A program made the position numbers and the translations under genes. The notes under the pieces are model-generated. The model made no database searches, had not been told where the DNA came from, and saw only the letters and a list, made by a program, of their open reading frames with translations. Shown piece after piece: positions 16,767 to 26,258 of a stretch of 64,000 bases of DNA. Source of the DNA: Planctomycetota bacterium (GTDB taxonomy: Bacteria > Planctomycetota > Phycisphaerae > Phycisphaerales > Zrk34); NCBI GenBank assembly GCA_016125255.1, contig WGMD01000026.1:1-64000 (forward strand), in the 5' to 3' direction. Position 1 is the first letter of the stretch. Each line of letters opens with the position of its first letter.

Positions 16767-17660
16767 ATGACTCATCGGATTTGGCGCGGCGTGATGGTGG
16801 TGGTGATGGTGTTGACGAGCGTCGCGGGGCGGGCGATGGCGTGGCATCATGAGGGGCATCAGCTCATCGCGCGCGATGCGGCGCGGGCGCTGCCGGAGGA
16901 TGCGCCGGCGTTTTTGCGCGACGGGGCGATGATGATCGCGCATGTCGCGCCGGACCCCGATCTGCTTCGCTCGCAGGACCTGCCGCAGATCCGCTCGACG
17001 GAGTCGCCGGAGCATTATCTGGATTACGAACTGGTCGAGGGCAAGCCGCTGCCGGCGACGCGTTTCACGTATTACAAGATGCTCTACGACATGAAGCTCG
17101 ATCCGGCGAACGTGGGCAATCTGCCGTACGCGATCACCGAATGGCAGCAGCGGCTGACGATGTCGCTGGCGGAATACCGCAAGTGGCCCGACAACGAGTT
17201 CATCAAGTCCAAGTGCCTCGTGTATGCGGGCATCTTGTCGCATTACTCGGGCGACCTGGTCATGCCGCTGCACACGACGATCCATCACGACGGCCGCGTC
17301 GTCGAAGGTCAGCCCACCAAGCGGGGCATTCACACGAAGGTCGACGATCTGCTCTACCGCATCAGCGACGCGGACGCGGCGCTGACGGCGGACATGAAGG
17401 TCGAGGCGTACGACAACGTGTTCAAGTCAGTGATGGCGGAGCTCGAGTCGTCGCACAAGCTGGTGGACAGGGTGTACGAACTGGAGGATCAGCTTCCGGG
17501 CGTGAAGGAGAAGAAGGAACTGACGCCGGCGGTGCGGGACTTCGCGGTCGAGCGGGCGCGCGAAGGCGTTCGGTTCACGGCGAGTCTGTTCTACACGGCC
17601 TGGGTCAAGTCGGCGAGCGTCAAAGTGCCGAGCTACTTCGATCGCGAGCCGGGGAAATGA
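16767..17660 (+). CDS. S1/P1 nuclease-like (zinc-dependent phospholipase C superfamily) secreted protein
   Basis: A 297-residue exported protein. After the signal peptide the mature N end is WHHEGHQLIARDAA, matching the W-x-x-x-G-H zinc-binding start of S1/P1 nucleases and phospholipase C. A second signature, SHYSGDLVMPLH (about residues 160-171), supplies further His/Asp ligands in the family order. Such enzymes cleave single-stranded nucleic acid or phosphoesters using three zinc ions; activity here is inferred. It is convergent with pstB, 30 bases apart, which suits phosphate scavenging, though no shared control is seen. Confidence 0.78.
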   Translation: MTHRIWRGVMVVVMVLTSVAGRAMAWHHEGHQLIARDAARALPEDAPAFLRDGAMMIAHVAPDPDLLRSQDLPQIRSTESPEHYLDYELVEGKPLPATRFTYYKMLYDMKLDPANVGNLPYAITEWQQRLTMSLAEYRKWPDNEFIKSKCLVYAGILSHYSGDLVMPLHTTIHHDGRVVEGQPTKRGIHTKVDDLLYRISDADAALTADMKVEAYDNVFKSVMAELESSHKLVDRVYELEDQLPGVKEKKELTPAVRDFAVERAREGVRFTASLFYTAWVKSASVKVPSYFDREPGK

Positions 17661-17690
17661 GGGTGCTGAGCCGCGAGCGGCGGGGGGAAG

Positions 17691-18527
17691 TTAGCTGAAT
17701 TCGCCGCGGATGTACTGAAGGGTATGGAATTCCTGGGGGGCTTCGAAGATTTTGCGGGTGTCGTCATATTCGACGAGGTAGCCGGTGCGGCCGCCTTCGG
17801 AGGTGTCGACGTACATGAAGCCGGTCTTGTCGGCGACGCGGGCGGCCTGCTGAAGGTTGTGCGTCACGATGGCGATGGTGTAGCGTTCCTTGAGCTCGAC
17901 CATGAGTTCCTCGATCCGCCGCGTGGCGATCGGGTCGAGCGCGGAGCAGGGCTCGTCCATGAGCAGGACTTCGGGCTCGGTGGCGATCGCGCGGGCGATG
18001 CACAGGCGCTGCTGCTGACCGCCCGAGAGCGAGAGGCCGCTGGACTTGAGCTTGTCCTTGACCTCGTCCCACAGGGCGGCGCCGCGCAGGGCCTTTTCGA
18101 CCTGCTCGTGCACATTGCCCTTGTACTTATTGAGGCGGAGGCCGAAGGCGACGTTGTTGAAGATGCTCATGTGGAACGGGTTGGGCTGCTGGAACACCAT
18201 GCCGATTTTGCGGCGGACGATGACGGGATCGACGCGCCGGTCGTAGATGTTCAAGCCCTGATAGTGCACGTGTCCGTCGAAGCTGAATCCGGGGATCAGA
18301 TCGTTCATCCGGTTGATGCAGCGGAGTGCGGTGCTCTTGCCGCAGCCGGAGGGGCCGATGAAGGCGGTGATCGTGCCGCGCTCGATGGGGATGTGCGTAT
18401 CGCGGACGGCCTTGAAGGAGCCGTAGTACAGCTCCTTGATGTGGCAATCGATGACGATGTCCAGCGTCGGCGCCGGCGCGGGCTTCGTGGTCAGGGTCGT
18501 CTGCGGCTTGGGGGTTGTCTGGATCAT
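17691..18527 (-). CDS. pstB: Phosphate ABC transporter ATP-binding protein
   Basis: A 278-residue ABC ATPase. Walker A is GPSGCGKST (residues 58-66), the signature is [11 protein letters not shown] and Walker B is [23 protein letters not shown] and [11 protein letters not shown] are PstB-specific. The start at 18527 has AAGGG upstream. The Pro/Thr/Lys-rich residues 2-20 are an unusual N-terminal extension. It powers phosphate import with PstA and PstC and is the last gene of pstSCAB. No phoU follows, although one often does. Confidence 0.95.
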   Translation of the reverse strand: MIQTTPKPQTTLTTKPAPAPTLDIVIDCHIKELYYGSFKAVRDTHIPIERGTITAFIGPSGCGKSTALRCINRMNDLIPGFSFDGHVHYQGLNIYDRRVDPVIVRRKIGMVFQQPNPFHMSIFNNVAFGLRLNKYKGNVHEQVEKALRGAALWDEVKDKLKSSGLSLSGGQQQRLCIARAIATEPEVLLMDEPCSALDPIATRRIEELMVELKERYTIAIVTHNLQQAARVADKTGFMYVDTSEGGRTGYLVEYDDTRKIFEAPQEFHTLQYIRGEFS

Positions 18528-18531
18528 GGAT

Positions 18532-19458
18532 TTACCCTTGCGGTCTGCTACGACGAGAAAGAATCTGACCACCGATGTTGAACGCGAGAACCAGAAGCAC
18601 CAGGACCAGCGAGGCGGCCCACGCCAGATCGATCAGGTTGTCGAACGGGCTGCCGGCTGAATTGTAAATGAAGACGGACATCGATGCAGTGGGTTGGAAC
18701 AGGTGGACGTACGGATTATTTTGATTAACAGGCCACATAAAATTACTGGAAAGAGCCGTGAAGATCAGCGGGGCGGTTTCGCCGGCGGCGCGTGCGACGG
18801 CGAGCATGACGCCGGTGAGGATGCCGGGCAGGGCGGTGGGGACGACGACTTTCCATGTGACCTGCGCGCGTGTGGCGCCCATGCCGACGGCCGCCTGCTT
18901 CATCTTGGCGGGGACCATGTTGATCGCTTCTTCGGCGGTCAGCAGCACGATCGGAATCATCAGGACGGACAGGGCGGCGCCGCCGGCGAGGGCGGAGAAC
19001 TTGCCCATCACCGCGACGATGGCCGCATAGGCGAAGACGCCGGCGAGAATCGAGGGGAAGCCGGTGAGCACTTTGGCGGAGAAACGGACGATGGTCGCGG
19101 CTTTTGAGTCGCGACCGTATTCCGCGAGGAAGATCGCGCCCAGCACGCCGAAGGGCACGCTGATAAGTGCGGCGATGCCGACCATCAGGAGCGTGCCGAC
19201 GATGGCGTTGCCGAAACCGCCGCCGGCGTCGCGCGGGCCGGGGGGGAGTTGCGTGAAGGTGGCGAGTCCGCCGTGAATGATGCGCGTCCCGCCGCGGTAG
19301 ATGAGCATGATCAAGACGGAAAACAGCGGGATGCAGGCGATGACCGTCAGCCCGCCGGCGAGCAGACTCAGCAGCATGCTCACAAGCGTGCGGCGATCGC
19401 GGTAGCTGCGGAAATACGCGGCGTGATGGGCGGGAATCGCGGCGGGGGAGGTGCTCAT
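18532..19458 (-). CDS. pstA: Phosphate ABC transporter permease
   Basis: A 308-residue inner-membrane permease with about six membrane helices. The EAA-like loop is seen around [22 protein letters not shown], and [15 protein letters not shown] is the PstA-typical segment. The start at 19458 overlaps the pstC stop (ATGA); a long open frame upstream in the same frame is an artefact of reading pstC out of frame. Four bases separate its stop from the start of pstB. Confidence 0.93.
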   Translation of the reverse strand: MSTSPAAIPAHHAAYFRSYRDRRTLVSMLLSLLAGGLTVIACIPLFSVLIMLIYRGGTRIIHGGLATFTQLPPGPRDAGGGFGNAIVGTLLMVGIAALISVPFGVLGAIFLAEYGRDSKAATIVRFSAKVLTGFPSILAGVFAYAAIVAVMGKFSALAGGAALSVLMIPIVLLTAEEAINMVPAKMKQAAVGMGATRAQVTWKVVVPTALPGILTGVMLAVARAAGETAPLIFTALSSNFMWPVNQNNPYVHLFQPTASMSVFIYNSAGSPFDNLIDLAWAASLVLVLLVLAFNIGGQILSRRSRPQG

Positions 19459-20435
19459 TGGCGCGCCCCCTTGCGGTCGCGATTGGAATACATGATCACC
19501 ATCGAACCGGCGACGTTGACCAGCAGCGTGATCGAAAGCAGCACGAGCCCGGCGAACAGCAGCACGTTCTGCTCGGTCCGGCCGGCTTCGGGGAAGTTGT
19601 TGGCGATCAGTGCGGCGAGGGTGTTGCCCGGTGCGAAGAGCGAGAGGTGAAACGCATTGACGTTGCCGAGGAGCATCGCCAGCGCCATCGTCTCGCCCAG
19701 CGCCCGGCCGAACCCGAGAATGATCGAGCCCATGATGCCGGTCGAAGCGGTGGGCAGCAGGACTTTGAGGATGACTTCCCATCGCGTGCAGCCCATGCCG
19801 TAGGCGGCGTTGCGCAGTTTGGGATCGACGGCGGAGAGCGCATCGCGCGAGAGCGCGGCGATCGTCGGCAGGACCATGATGGCCAGCACCATCGCCGCCG
19901 GGAGCATGCCCGGGCCCACAAGCGTGCCTTTGAAGAAGGGGATCCACGAAAGATGCTGCCCGAGGAAATGACAGATCGGGCGCAGCAGGGGGATGACGAC
20001 GTAGATGCCCCAAAGTCCGTAGACGACGCTGGGGATCGCCGCGAGCAGCTCGACGATGTTCTTGAAGACGAGCGTGATCTTTTTGGGGAGGAAGTCCTGG
20101 CTGAGGAAGATGGCGATGGCGACGCCGAACACGGTCGCGATGGAAAGTCCGATGAGGGAGCTGTAGACGGTTCCGAAGATCGGGGCGCGGAGGCCGAATT
20201 CTTCGCGTCCGACGTCCCAGTTGTCGGAGAAGACGAGCTTGACGCCGAACGCGCGGAAGGCGGGGACGGCGGCGACGCCGATCATGTAGAGGATGTAGGC
20301 CAGAAGCAGGACGGTGCCCCATGCGAAGCCCGTGGCGGACCAGCGCGTGCCGCGGTCGACGAAGCGGTCGAAACCCGTCGGCGGGCGCGAGATGGTCGCC
20401 AGTGCGTTCGTCGGGTTGGAGGGCACGCTGCTCAT
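19455..20435 (-). CDS. pstC: Phosphate ABC transporter permease
   Basis: A 326-residue inner-membrane permease, partner of PstA. Family features include GIYVVIPLLRP, the EAA-like loop NAAYGMGCTRWEVILKVLLP and GRALGETMALAMLLGN. The start at 20435 is the first ATG; an in-frame TTG at 20450 is possible, and neither has a strong ribosome site. It lies 57 bases after pstS and overlaps pstA by four bases. Confidence 0.93.
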   Translation of the reverse strand: MSSVPSNPTNALATISRPPTGFDRFVDRGTRWSATGFAWGTVLLLAYILYMIGVAAVPAFRAFGVKLVFSDNWDVGREEFGLRAPIFGTVYSSLIGLSIATVFGVAIAIFLSQDFLPKKITLVFKNIVELLAAIPSVVYGLWGIYVVIPLLRPICHFLGQHLSWIPFFKGTLVGPGMLPAAMVLAIMVLPTIAALSRDALSAVDPKLRNAAYGMGCTRWEVILKVLLPTASTGIMGSIILGFGRALGETMALAMLLGNVNAFHLSLFAPGNTLAALIANNFPEAGRTEQNVLLFAGLVLLSITLLVNVAGSMVIMYSNRDRKGARQ

Positions 20436-20492
20436 GGGGCTGTCGATCAAAGCGGCGTCGGGGTGTTACCCCCGCCGTCGCGAGGGTGGTGT

Positions 20493-21581
20493 TCACTCAA
20501 CCTTGATGGCGTCGACGGCCGCTTCGACCTTCTCGACGACATTGGCCGGCAGCGGGACGTAGCCCAACTCGGCGCTGATTTTCTGACCGTCGTGCAGGCC
20601 GTACTTGATGACGTCCTTGAGGGCGTTGCCGATCTTGGCGTCGGTGTACTTGGGGTGCGCGAGGATCCAGGTGTAGGTCACGATCGGATACGAATTGTCG
20701 CCTTCGGGATCGGGGAGCCACGCACGCAGATTCTCGGGCATCTGCACGGCTCCGAGCGAAGCGCTGGCCGTCTCGAGCGAGGCCTTGACATACTTGCCGG
20801 CCTTGTTCTCCAGTTCCGCGGCGGGAAGCCCGGCGGTCTGGAGGTAGCCGTATTCGATGTATCCGATCGAGCCGGGCGTCTGCTTGAGCAGCGCGGACAC
20901 GCCTTCATTGCCCTTGCCGCCGACGCCGACGGGCCACTTGACCGTCTTGCCCACGGCCGGCCCCGCCGCCCAGTCCTTGCTGACGGCGTTGAGGTGGGTG
21001 GTGAAGACGAACGTGGTGCCGGAACCGTCGGAACGGTGGACGACATTGATGGGCATGTCGGGGAGGGTCACGCCGGAGTTCGTGGAGGCGATTTTCGGGT
21101 CGTTCCACTTGGTGACGGTGCCCATGAAGATGCCGACGTAGGTATCGCGCGAGAGCTTGAGGTCGGCGACGCCGTCGAGGTTGTAGGCGAGGACGATGGA
21201 GCCGGCGGTCATGGGCAGCAGGGTGACGCCGCCGTCGACCTTGGCGATTTCCTCATCGCTCATGGCGGCGTCGGAAGCGCCGAAGTTGGTCGTGCCGGCG
21301 GTGAACTGGGTGATGCCGCCGCCGGAGCCGATCGACTGGTACTCGATGATGACGTTCGGATGCGCCGCGTGGTAATCCTTGAACCACTGGCTGTAGAGCG
21401 GCGCGGGGAAGCTGGCGCCGGCGCCGACGAGCTTGATGACTTCGGTGCTTTCGGTGGTCGCGGCGGGTGTGGAGCCGCCGCCGGGCGCGGGCGTGCTTTG
21501 ATCGCCGCCCTTATCGCAACCGGTCAGCGACAGACCGATCGCCATCAGACCCAGACCCATGATCGTGTTCAGACGTTTCAT
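20493..21581 (-). CDS. pstS: Phosphate-binding lipoprotein of the Pst transporter
   Basis: A 362-residue periplasmic binding protein. The N end has a lipobox LSLTGC (Cys22), so it is membrane-anchored. Phosphate-binding signatures are visible: GAGASFPAPLYSQW, GSGGGITQF and VHRSDGSGTTFVFT. A Gly/Thr/Pro-rich linker follows the Cys. It is the first gene of the operon; GGAG lies about ten bases upstream of the ATG at 21581. Confidence 0.94.
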   Translation of the reverse strand: MKRLNTIMGLGLMAIGLSLTGCDKGGDQSTPAPGGGSTPAATTESTEVIKLVGAGASFPAPLYSQWFKDYHAAHPNVIIEYQSIGSGGGITQFTAGTTNFGASDAAMSDEEIAKVDGGVTLLPMTAGSIVLAYNLDGVADLKLSRDTYVGIFMGTVTKWNDPKIASTNSGVTLPDMPINVVHRSDGSGTTFVFTTHLNAVSKDWAAGPAVGKTVKWPVGVGGKGNEGVSALLKQTPGSIGYIEYGYLQTAGLPAAELENKAGKYVKASLETASASLGAVQMPENLRAWLPDPEGDNSYPIVTYTWILAHPKYTDAKIGNALKDVIKYGLHDGQKISAELGYVPLPANVVEKVEAAVDAIKVE

Positions 21582-21652
21582 CGAAAGAGACTCCAGACTC
21601 AGTGAAGGGATAACCATGCGACAATCGCCTCGGGTTTGTCCCGATGATGCGC

Positions 21653-21692
21653 GTGAGGGATGTAAGGGGAATGAGCGAAGCGTGAGCGTTCG
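21653..21692 (-). promoter_or_regulatory. Possible Pho-box-like 11-base repeats upstream of pstS
   Basis: Three consecutive 11-base units begin at 21660, 21671 and 21682, starting ATGTA, ATGAG and GTGAG; on the coding strand of pstS they read as CTCAC, CTCAT and TACAT repeats. PhoB-type regulators bind direct repeats with 11-base spacing. The match to the enterobacterial consensus is weak; the spacing and place (80-110 bases before the pstS start) are the evidence. Confidence 0.25.
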
Positions 21693-21693
21693 G

Positions 21694-21906
21694 TTAGAAC
21701 GCGTCGTCGGCGGGCGGGTCTTCCAGGAGATGATGCTTGGACTGCTTGAGCTTCTTCCAGCGGTCCTTGATGCGGCGATAGGCCTCTTCGGTCCCGATCT
21801 TCCCGCCGACTTCCAGGGCGCAAATCCAACCCACCTCGGCGGCGAACTCGCGCAGATTCGACTGCATGATCATCTGCTCGGGGGTGAGGTTCTGTTCCTT
21901 TTTCAT
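21694..21906 (-). CDS. Small conserved-looking hypothetical protein
   Basis: A 70-residue soluble protein, mostly helical, with charged stretches (AYRRIKDRWKKLKQSKHH). It has one Cys and no membrane segment or known motif. It reads MKKEQNLTPEQMIMQ from an ATG at 21906; codon choice favours C/G in third positions as in real genes here. It lies about 110 bases upstream of pstS on the same strand. Function unknown. Confidence 0.6.
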   Translation of the reverse strand: MKKEQNLTPEQMIMQSNLREFAAEVGWICALEVGGKIGTEEAYRRIKDRWKKLKQSKHHLLEDPPADDAF

Positions 21907-22452
21907 CGAGACGGGTCCTTGATCCGGCCGGGGCGAAGTTGCAACAGTCTAGCATCCCATATCGCCCCAAGCCGCTTCGGACATGAGGGGATCGCGCGGG
22001 CGTCTGGTTGAGACGGGCAATTTTCATCGGAAACGGGATCCTCATGACCGCGTCTTTTCGGGGTCCCGGCGCCTCTGCCCGGACCCCTTCGGGCATCCAA
22101 CGGAAGACTAGAGTTCGATTGTTATGATTCCGTGAGGATTCTGAGCAAATTCAGAGAATTTGGTTATGAAAACGAGGAAAACTCAGATGGGATGGTCATC
22201 GAAATCGCATGGATGCATGGATATAACCTATTTTCATCATTATTTTTGTGTCAGATTTGCAAGGCGATGGCTCGATCGGGCATGAGGGCGTTGTTTAGGC
22301 ATGTTGGAACGGGTGGGTCGGCCTAGTGGTAGGGGGTTTTCGCCGCGGGGGTCATCGGCTAACATCACGGCTCGGCCGCCGGCGGTTTGAGGCAATGCGG
22401 CGGCCCCGTCGTCCAGTTCACGCTCCCTTCACCCGTTCCACAAGGGGTCGCC
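21907..22452. other. Long gene-free region upstream of the symporter gene
   Basis: About 545 bases without a supportable gene. 22110-22290 is markedly AT-richer than the rest of the window and includes short inverted words such as TCTGA...TCAGA near 22140-22156. 22374-22410 can form a GC-rich hairpin just before the symporter gene. It probably contains the promoters of the flanking divergent genes; no clear pair was fixed. Confidence 0.5.
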
Positions 22453-24063
22453 ATGCTCATCGCGTCGTTTTTGTTTTTCACCGGTCTCGTCGCGGCGTTG
22501 ACCTGGTGGCTGACCCACAAAGACGACCACGGCTCGTCCACCGGCTACTTCCTGGCCGGCCGGCGGCTCGGCGGCGTCGTCATCGCCGGGTCGCTCCTGC
22601 TGACCAATCTCTCCACCGAACAGCTCGTCGGGCTCAACGGCGACGCGTACAAGGACGGACTGTGCGTGATGGCGTGGGAAGTCGTGTCCGTGCTGGCGCT
22701 GGTGGCGATGGCGCTGTTCTTCCTGCCGCGCTTTCTCAAGAGCGGCATCGCCACGGTGCCGCAGTTCCTCGAAGAACGCTTCGACCGGGGCACGCGCGAC
22801 ATCACCACCGTCATCTTCCTCATCGCCTACACCGCCATTCTCCTGCCCATCATTCTTTACACCGGCGCCCGCGGGCTCAACGGCATGATGGACATGCAGA
22901 AGCTCACCGGCATCGCGTCGGAAACGACCGTGGTCTGGCTCACCGTCTGGATCGTCGGCATCATCGGGTCCATCTACGCGCTCTTCGGCGGACTGCGCAC
23001 CGTCGCCGTCTCCGATACGCTCAACGGCGTGGGCCTGCTCATCGGCGGGTTCATGATCACTTACTACGGCCTCGCCGCCGTCGGCAGCGGCGCAGGCGCG
23101 ATCGAGGGCTATCACATGCTGCGAACCGCCGAGGCGGCGCGGTTCAATTCGATCGGCGGGCCGGGGCAGACGATTCCGTTCTGGACGCTTTTTTCCGGCG
23201 CGACGCTCTTGATGTTCTTTTACTGGACGACGAATCAGCAGATCATTCAACGTGCGTTCGCCGCGCGCAATCTCAAGGAAGGTCAGAAGGGCGTCTTGCT
23301 GTGCGGGGCGCTGAAGCTGTTGGGACCGATGTACCTGGTCCTGCCGGGCATGATCGCGTATCACCTGTACAAGGGTGACGCGACGTTCGAGCCGGTCAAG
23401 GCGTATGGCCGGCTCGTGCGCGATGTGCTGCCGGTCCCGCTGACGGGGTTCTTCGTGGCGGTCGTCGTCGGCGCGATCTTGAGCTCCTACAACTCCGCCC
23501 TCAACAGCGCCACCACGCTCTTCAGTCTCGGCATCTACAAGCCCATGTTCAAACCCGACGCGAGCGATCACCAGGTGGTGCAGTCGGGCAAATGGTTCGG
23601 GTGGATCGTCGCTGTCCTGTCCATGCTCGGCGCGCCGCTGTTGATGCAGACCGAGAGCATTTTCAGTTACCTGCAGAAGATGAACGGGCTGTACTTCATT
23701 CCGATCTTCGCCGTCGTGCTGGTGGGCATGCTCTGTCCGCGCGTGCCGGCGATCGCCGCGAAGCTCGGGCTGGTGCTCGGGTGTGTGATCATCGCCGCCG
23801 GTTATTTCGTTCCGCCGCTCGCCGAGAAGCTCAAGGTGATCAACGGCTTTCACTTCCTCGGCCTTGTGTTCGTCTTTGTGATTGTAATGATGCTCGCCAT
23901 CGGCGCGATCGCCCCGCGGGCGGAAAGGTGGCGACAGAACTACTCGGGGGACGTCGATCTGACGCCGTGGGGCGGGGCGAAGCCGGTCGGCGTCGTGCTT
24001 GTTTTGATCGTGATGGCGATCTATGCGTGGTACGCCGATTTTTCGATGCTGTCGGGGAGTTGA
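22453..24063 (+). CDS. Sodium:solute symporter (SSS/SLC5 family)
   Basis: A 536-residue membrane protein with about 13-14 helices. Family features: DHGSSTGYFLAGRRLGG near the N end, NLSTEQLVGLNGDAYK (the counterpart of the sugar-transporter SAEQFIG segment), and an ILSSYNSALNSATTLFSL helix with the sodium-site serines. The closest look is to the YidK/vSGLT branch, so a sugar or related organic solute is likely but unproven. The start at 22453 has AAGGGG six bases upstream. Transcribed alone. Confidence 0.88.
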   Translation: MLIASFLFFTGLVAALTWWLTHKDDHGSSTGYFLAGRRLGGVVIAGSLLLTNLSTEQLVGLNGDAYKDGLCVMAWEVVSVLALVAMALFFLPRFLKSGIATVPQFLEERFDRGTRDITTVIFLIAYTAILLPIILYTGARGLNGMMDMQKLTGIASETTVVWLTVWIVGIIGSIYALFGGLRTVAVSDTLNGVGLLIGGFMITYYGLAAVGSGAGAIEGYHMLRTAEAARFNSIGGPGQTIPFWTLFSGATLLMFFYWTTNQQIIQRAFAARNLKEGQKGVLLCGALKLLGPMYLVLPGMIAYHLYKGDATFEPVKAYGRLVRDVLPVPLTGFFVAVVVGAILSSYNSALNSATTLFSLGIYKPMFKPDASDHQVVQSGKWFGWIVAVLSMLGAPLLMQTESIFSYLQKMNGLYFIPIFAVVLVGMLCPRVPAIAAKLGLVLGCVIIAAGYFVPPLAEKLKVINGFHFLGLVFVFVIVMMLAIGAIAPRAERWRQNYSGDVDLTPWGGAKPVGVVLVLIVMAIYAWYADFSMLSGS

Positions 24064-24225
24064 TGCTCCGAGAAATTCGAGTATTTTACTGGCGTCACGG
24101 AGGTAACGTCGGTATGATGTTTGACAACTCTATTCGGTCCCGGGTACGTTCAGGCGTACCTCCCCGAGTGGAGCCCTCCAAACCGCCTCCCGCCGACTAC
24201 CCGCCAACGACAGGAGCACCCGCAT

Positions 24226-25266
24226 ATGACCGATGAACGTGGACCCGCGCAGGAAATCCCCGCCGATGACGCCAAGCGCGCTCAGATGCTCGTCGATGCG
24301 TACAACAGCATTCGCGAGCAGCTCGCCAAGATCATCGTCGGACAGGATGAAGTGATCGAGCAACTCCTGATCGCGGTCCTCGCCCGCGGTCACTGCCTGC
24401 TCGAAGGCGTGCCGGGGCTGGCCAAGACGTTGATGGTCCGTTGCCTCGCCGAGTCGATGGACCTCTCGTTCCGCCGCATTCAGTTCACGCCCGACCTGAT
24501 GCCCGCCGACGTGACCGGCACGGACATCATTCAGGAAGACAAAACCACCGGGCATCGTCAGCTCGTGTTCGAGAAAGGCCCGATCTTCGCCCAGATGCTT
24601 CTGGCTGACGAAATCAACCGCACGCCCCCCAAGACGCAGGCGGCTCTGCTTGAAGCGATGCAGGAGCACAGCGTCACGATCGGCGGCAAGACGTATCACC
24701 TCGACGAGCCGTTCTTCGTCCTCGCGACGCAGAACCCCATCGAACAGGAAGGCACTTACCCGCTGCCCGAAGCGCAGCGCGACCGGTTCATGTTCCACGT
24801 CGTCGTCAGCTACCCGAGCCGGGATGAAGAGCGGATGATCGTGCAGCGGACGACGAGCCGGTTCGAAGCGCATTTGAAGCCCGTCATGACCGGGGCGCAG
24901 ATCATCGCCTGTCAGGAGACGGTGCGTCGCGTGCCGGTGCCGGATCATGTGCTCGACTATGTGCTGGACCTGGTGCGCAGCGCCCGGCCGAACGAGCCGG
25001 AAACCAAGCCGTGGGTCCGCGAGCTGGTGGACTGGGGCCCCGGTCCGCGTGCGTGTCAGCAGTTGGTGCTTGGAGCGAAGGTGCGGGCGGTGCTCAAGGG
25101 CCGCTACCATGTGACGCTCGACGATGTGGAAGCGGTGGCGCTGCCTGTGCTGCGTCATCGTCTCGTGCCGACGTTCAACGCCGAGGCCGAGGGAATCACC
25201 GTCGATGCGATCATCAATCGCCTGATGCGTGAGACGCCCAAGGGCGTCGAATCGCGCGTGATCTGA
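24226..25266 (+). CDS. MoxR-type AAA+ ATPase
   Basis: A 346-residue ATPase. Walker A GVPGLAKT is at residues 61-68, Walker B LLADEIN at 125-131, then [21 protein letters not shown] (sensor 1 region) and the C-terminal AAA lid. MoxR proteins act as chaperones that insert metals or assemble complexes together with VWA-domain partners; here the partners are encoded next. The ATG at 24226 has AGGAG upstream; this start is chosen over longer frames because it begins the family-typical N end. First gene of the 24-39 kb cluster. Confidence 0.93.
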   Translation: MTDERGPAQEIPADDAKRAQMLVDAYNSIREQLAKIIVGQDEVIEQLLIAVLARGHCLLEGVPGLAKTLMVRCLAESMDLSFRRIQFTPDLMPADVTGTDIIQEDKTTGHRQLVFEKGPIFAQMLLADEINRTPPKTQAALLEAMQEHSVTIGGKTYHLDEPFFVLATQNPIEQEGTYPLPEAQRDRFMFHVVVSYPSRDEERMIVQRTTSRFEAHLKPVMTGAQIIACQETVRRVPVPDHVLDYVLDLVRSARPNEPETKPWVRELVDWGPGPRACQQLVLGAKVRAVLKGRYHVTLDDVEAVALPVLRHRLVPTFNAEAEGITVDAIINRLMRETPKGVESRVI

Positions 25267-25352
25267 GTTCGGCGCGGCGTGAAAGCGCTTCGCGCCGCGT
25301 GGATCATCAAGGTGCATGCGCGGGCGATCGCCCGCCGTGACATGGGACGCAC

Positions 25353-26258
25353 ATGGCCAAAGTCAGCGACTTCATCAGTGGACACGATCTGGGGCGGCTC
25401 TCCAATCTTCAACTGCTCGCCCGGCAGGTGGTCGAGGGCTTCTGCTCCGGTCTGCACCGCTCGCCTCACAAGGGCTTTTCCGTCGAGTTCAAGCAGCATC
25501 GCCAATACGTCGCCGGCGACGAGCTTCGCCGTCTCGACTGGAAGGCGTACGGCAAGAGCGATCGACTCTACATCCGCGAGTACGAAGAAGAAACCAATCT
25601 ACGCTGCACCCTCCTTCTGGATTGCTCGGGGTCGATGGGTTACACCGGCTCCACAAGCGGGGGACTTTCCAAGCACGACTACGCCGTCCGTCTCGCCGCC
25701 TCGCTCGGCTACCTGCTCCTTCAGCAGCAGGACGCCGTCGGACTCGTGACGTTCGATACGCAGATTCGCAAATACATTCCGCCGCGCGCCCGCCCGGCGC
25801 ACCTTAAGGGCATGCTCGACGAGCTTTCCGCCACGAAACCCGGCGGCGAAACCGAACTGGCCAAGGTCTTTCATGATCTGGTGCCCAAGCTCCATCGGCG
25901 GGGTCTGCTCGTGATCCTATCCGACTGCTTCGGCGCTGTGCCGGATTTGCTCAAGGCCCTCGCCCACTTTCGCCATCAGCACCACGACATCGTCATCTTC
26001 CAGATCTACGACCGCGATGAACTGGACTTCCCCTTCAAGCAGTGGACCCGCTTCGATTCGCTCGAAGACGGGGCGAACCGGTTGATGGTCGACCCGGTTC
26101 ATCTTCGCCGCGCGTATCTGGAAAACCTCGAGCGATTCCGTGAAGATCTGAAAAAGGGCTGCTATCGCCATCGCATCGACCTGGTGCCGATGACGACGGA
26201 CCAGCCCTACGCCGATGCGCTCGCCTCGTTCCTCGCGTTGCGGAGGAAAATGGCATGA
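25353..26258 (+). CDS. DUF58 domain protein (VWA-like, MoxR partner)
   Basis: A 301-residue cytoplasmic protein. The DUF58 signature [18 protein letters not shown] (residues 49-66) is followed by [12 protein letters not shown], then a VWA-like domain with an intact metal site start DCSGSM (90-95). DUF58 proteins are standard partners of MoxR ATPases. The stop overlaps the next gene by ATGA. Its position between MoxR and a BatA-type protein matches the widespread moxR-batA arrangement. Confidence 0.92.
   Translation: MAKVSDFISGHDLGRLSNLQLLARQVVEGFCSGLHRSPHKGFSVEFKQHRQYVAGDELRRLDWKAYGKSDRLYIREYEEETNLRCTLLLDCSGSMGYTGSTSGGLSKHDYAVRLAASLGYLLLQQQDAVGLVTFDTQIRKYIPPRARPAHLKGMLDELSATKPGGETELAKVFHDLVPKLHRRGLLVILSDCFGAVPDLLKALAHFRHQHHDIVIFQIYDRDELDFPFKQWTRFDSLEDGANRLMVDPVHLRRAYLENLERFREDLKKGCYRHRIDLVPMTTDQPYADALASFLALRRKMA

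Noticed and set aside
19459-20496. N-terminal extension of pstA in the same frame
   Set aside because: The extra sequence is pstC read out of frame; pstC is unmistakable there and pstA has an ATGA-coupled start at 19458.
22132-22326. Possible 64-residue protein in the AT-rich patch before the symporter
   Set aside because: GTG start without a ribosome site, no codon bias and no motif.
22312-22345. GGCCTAGTGGTAGG, resembling a tRNA D-arm
   Set aside because: No anticodon stem, no T-arm GGTTCGAATCC-like word and no acceptor match follow at the required distances.
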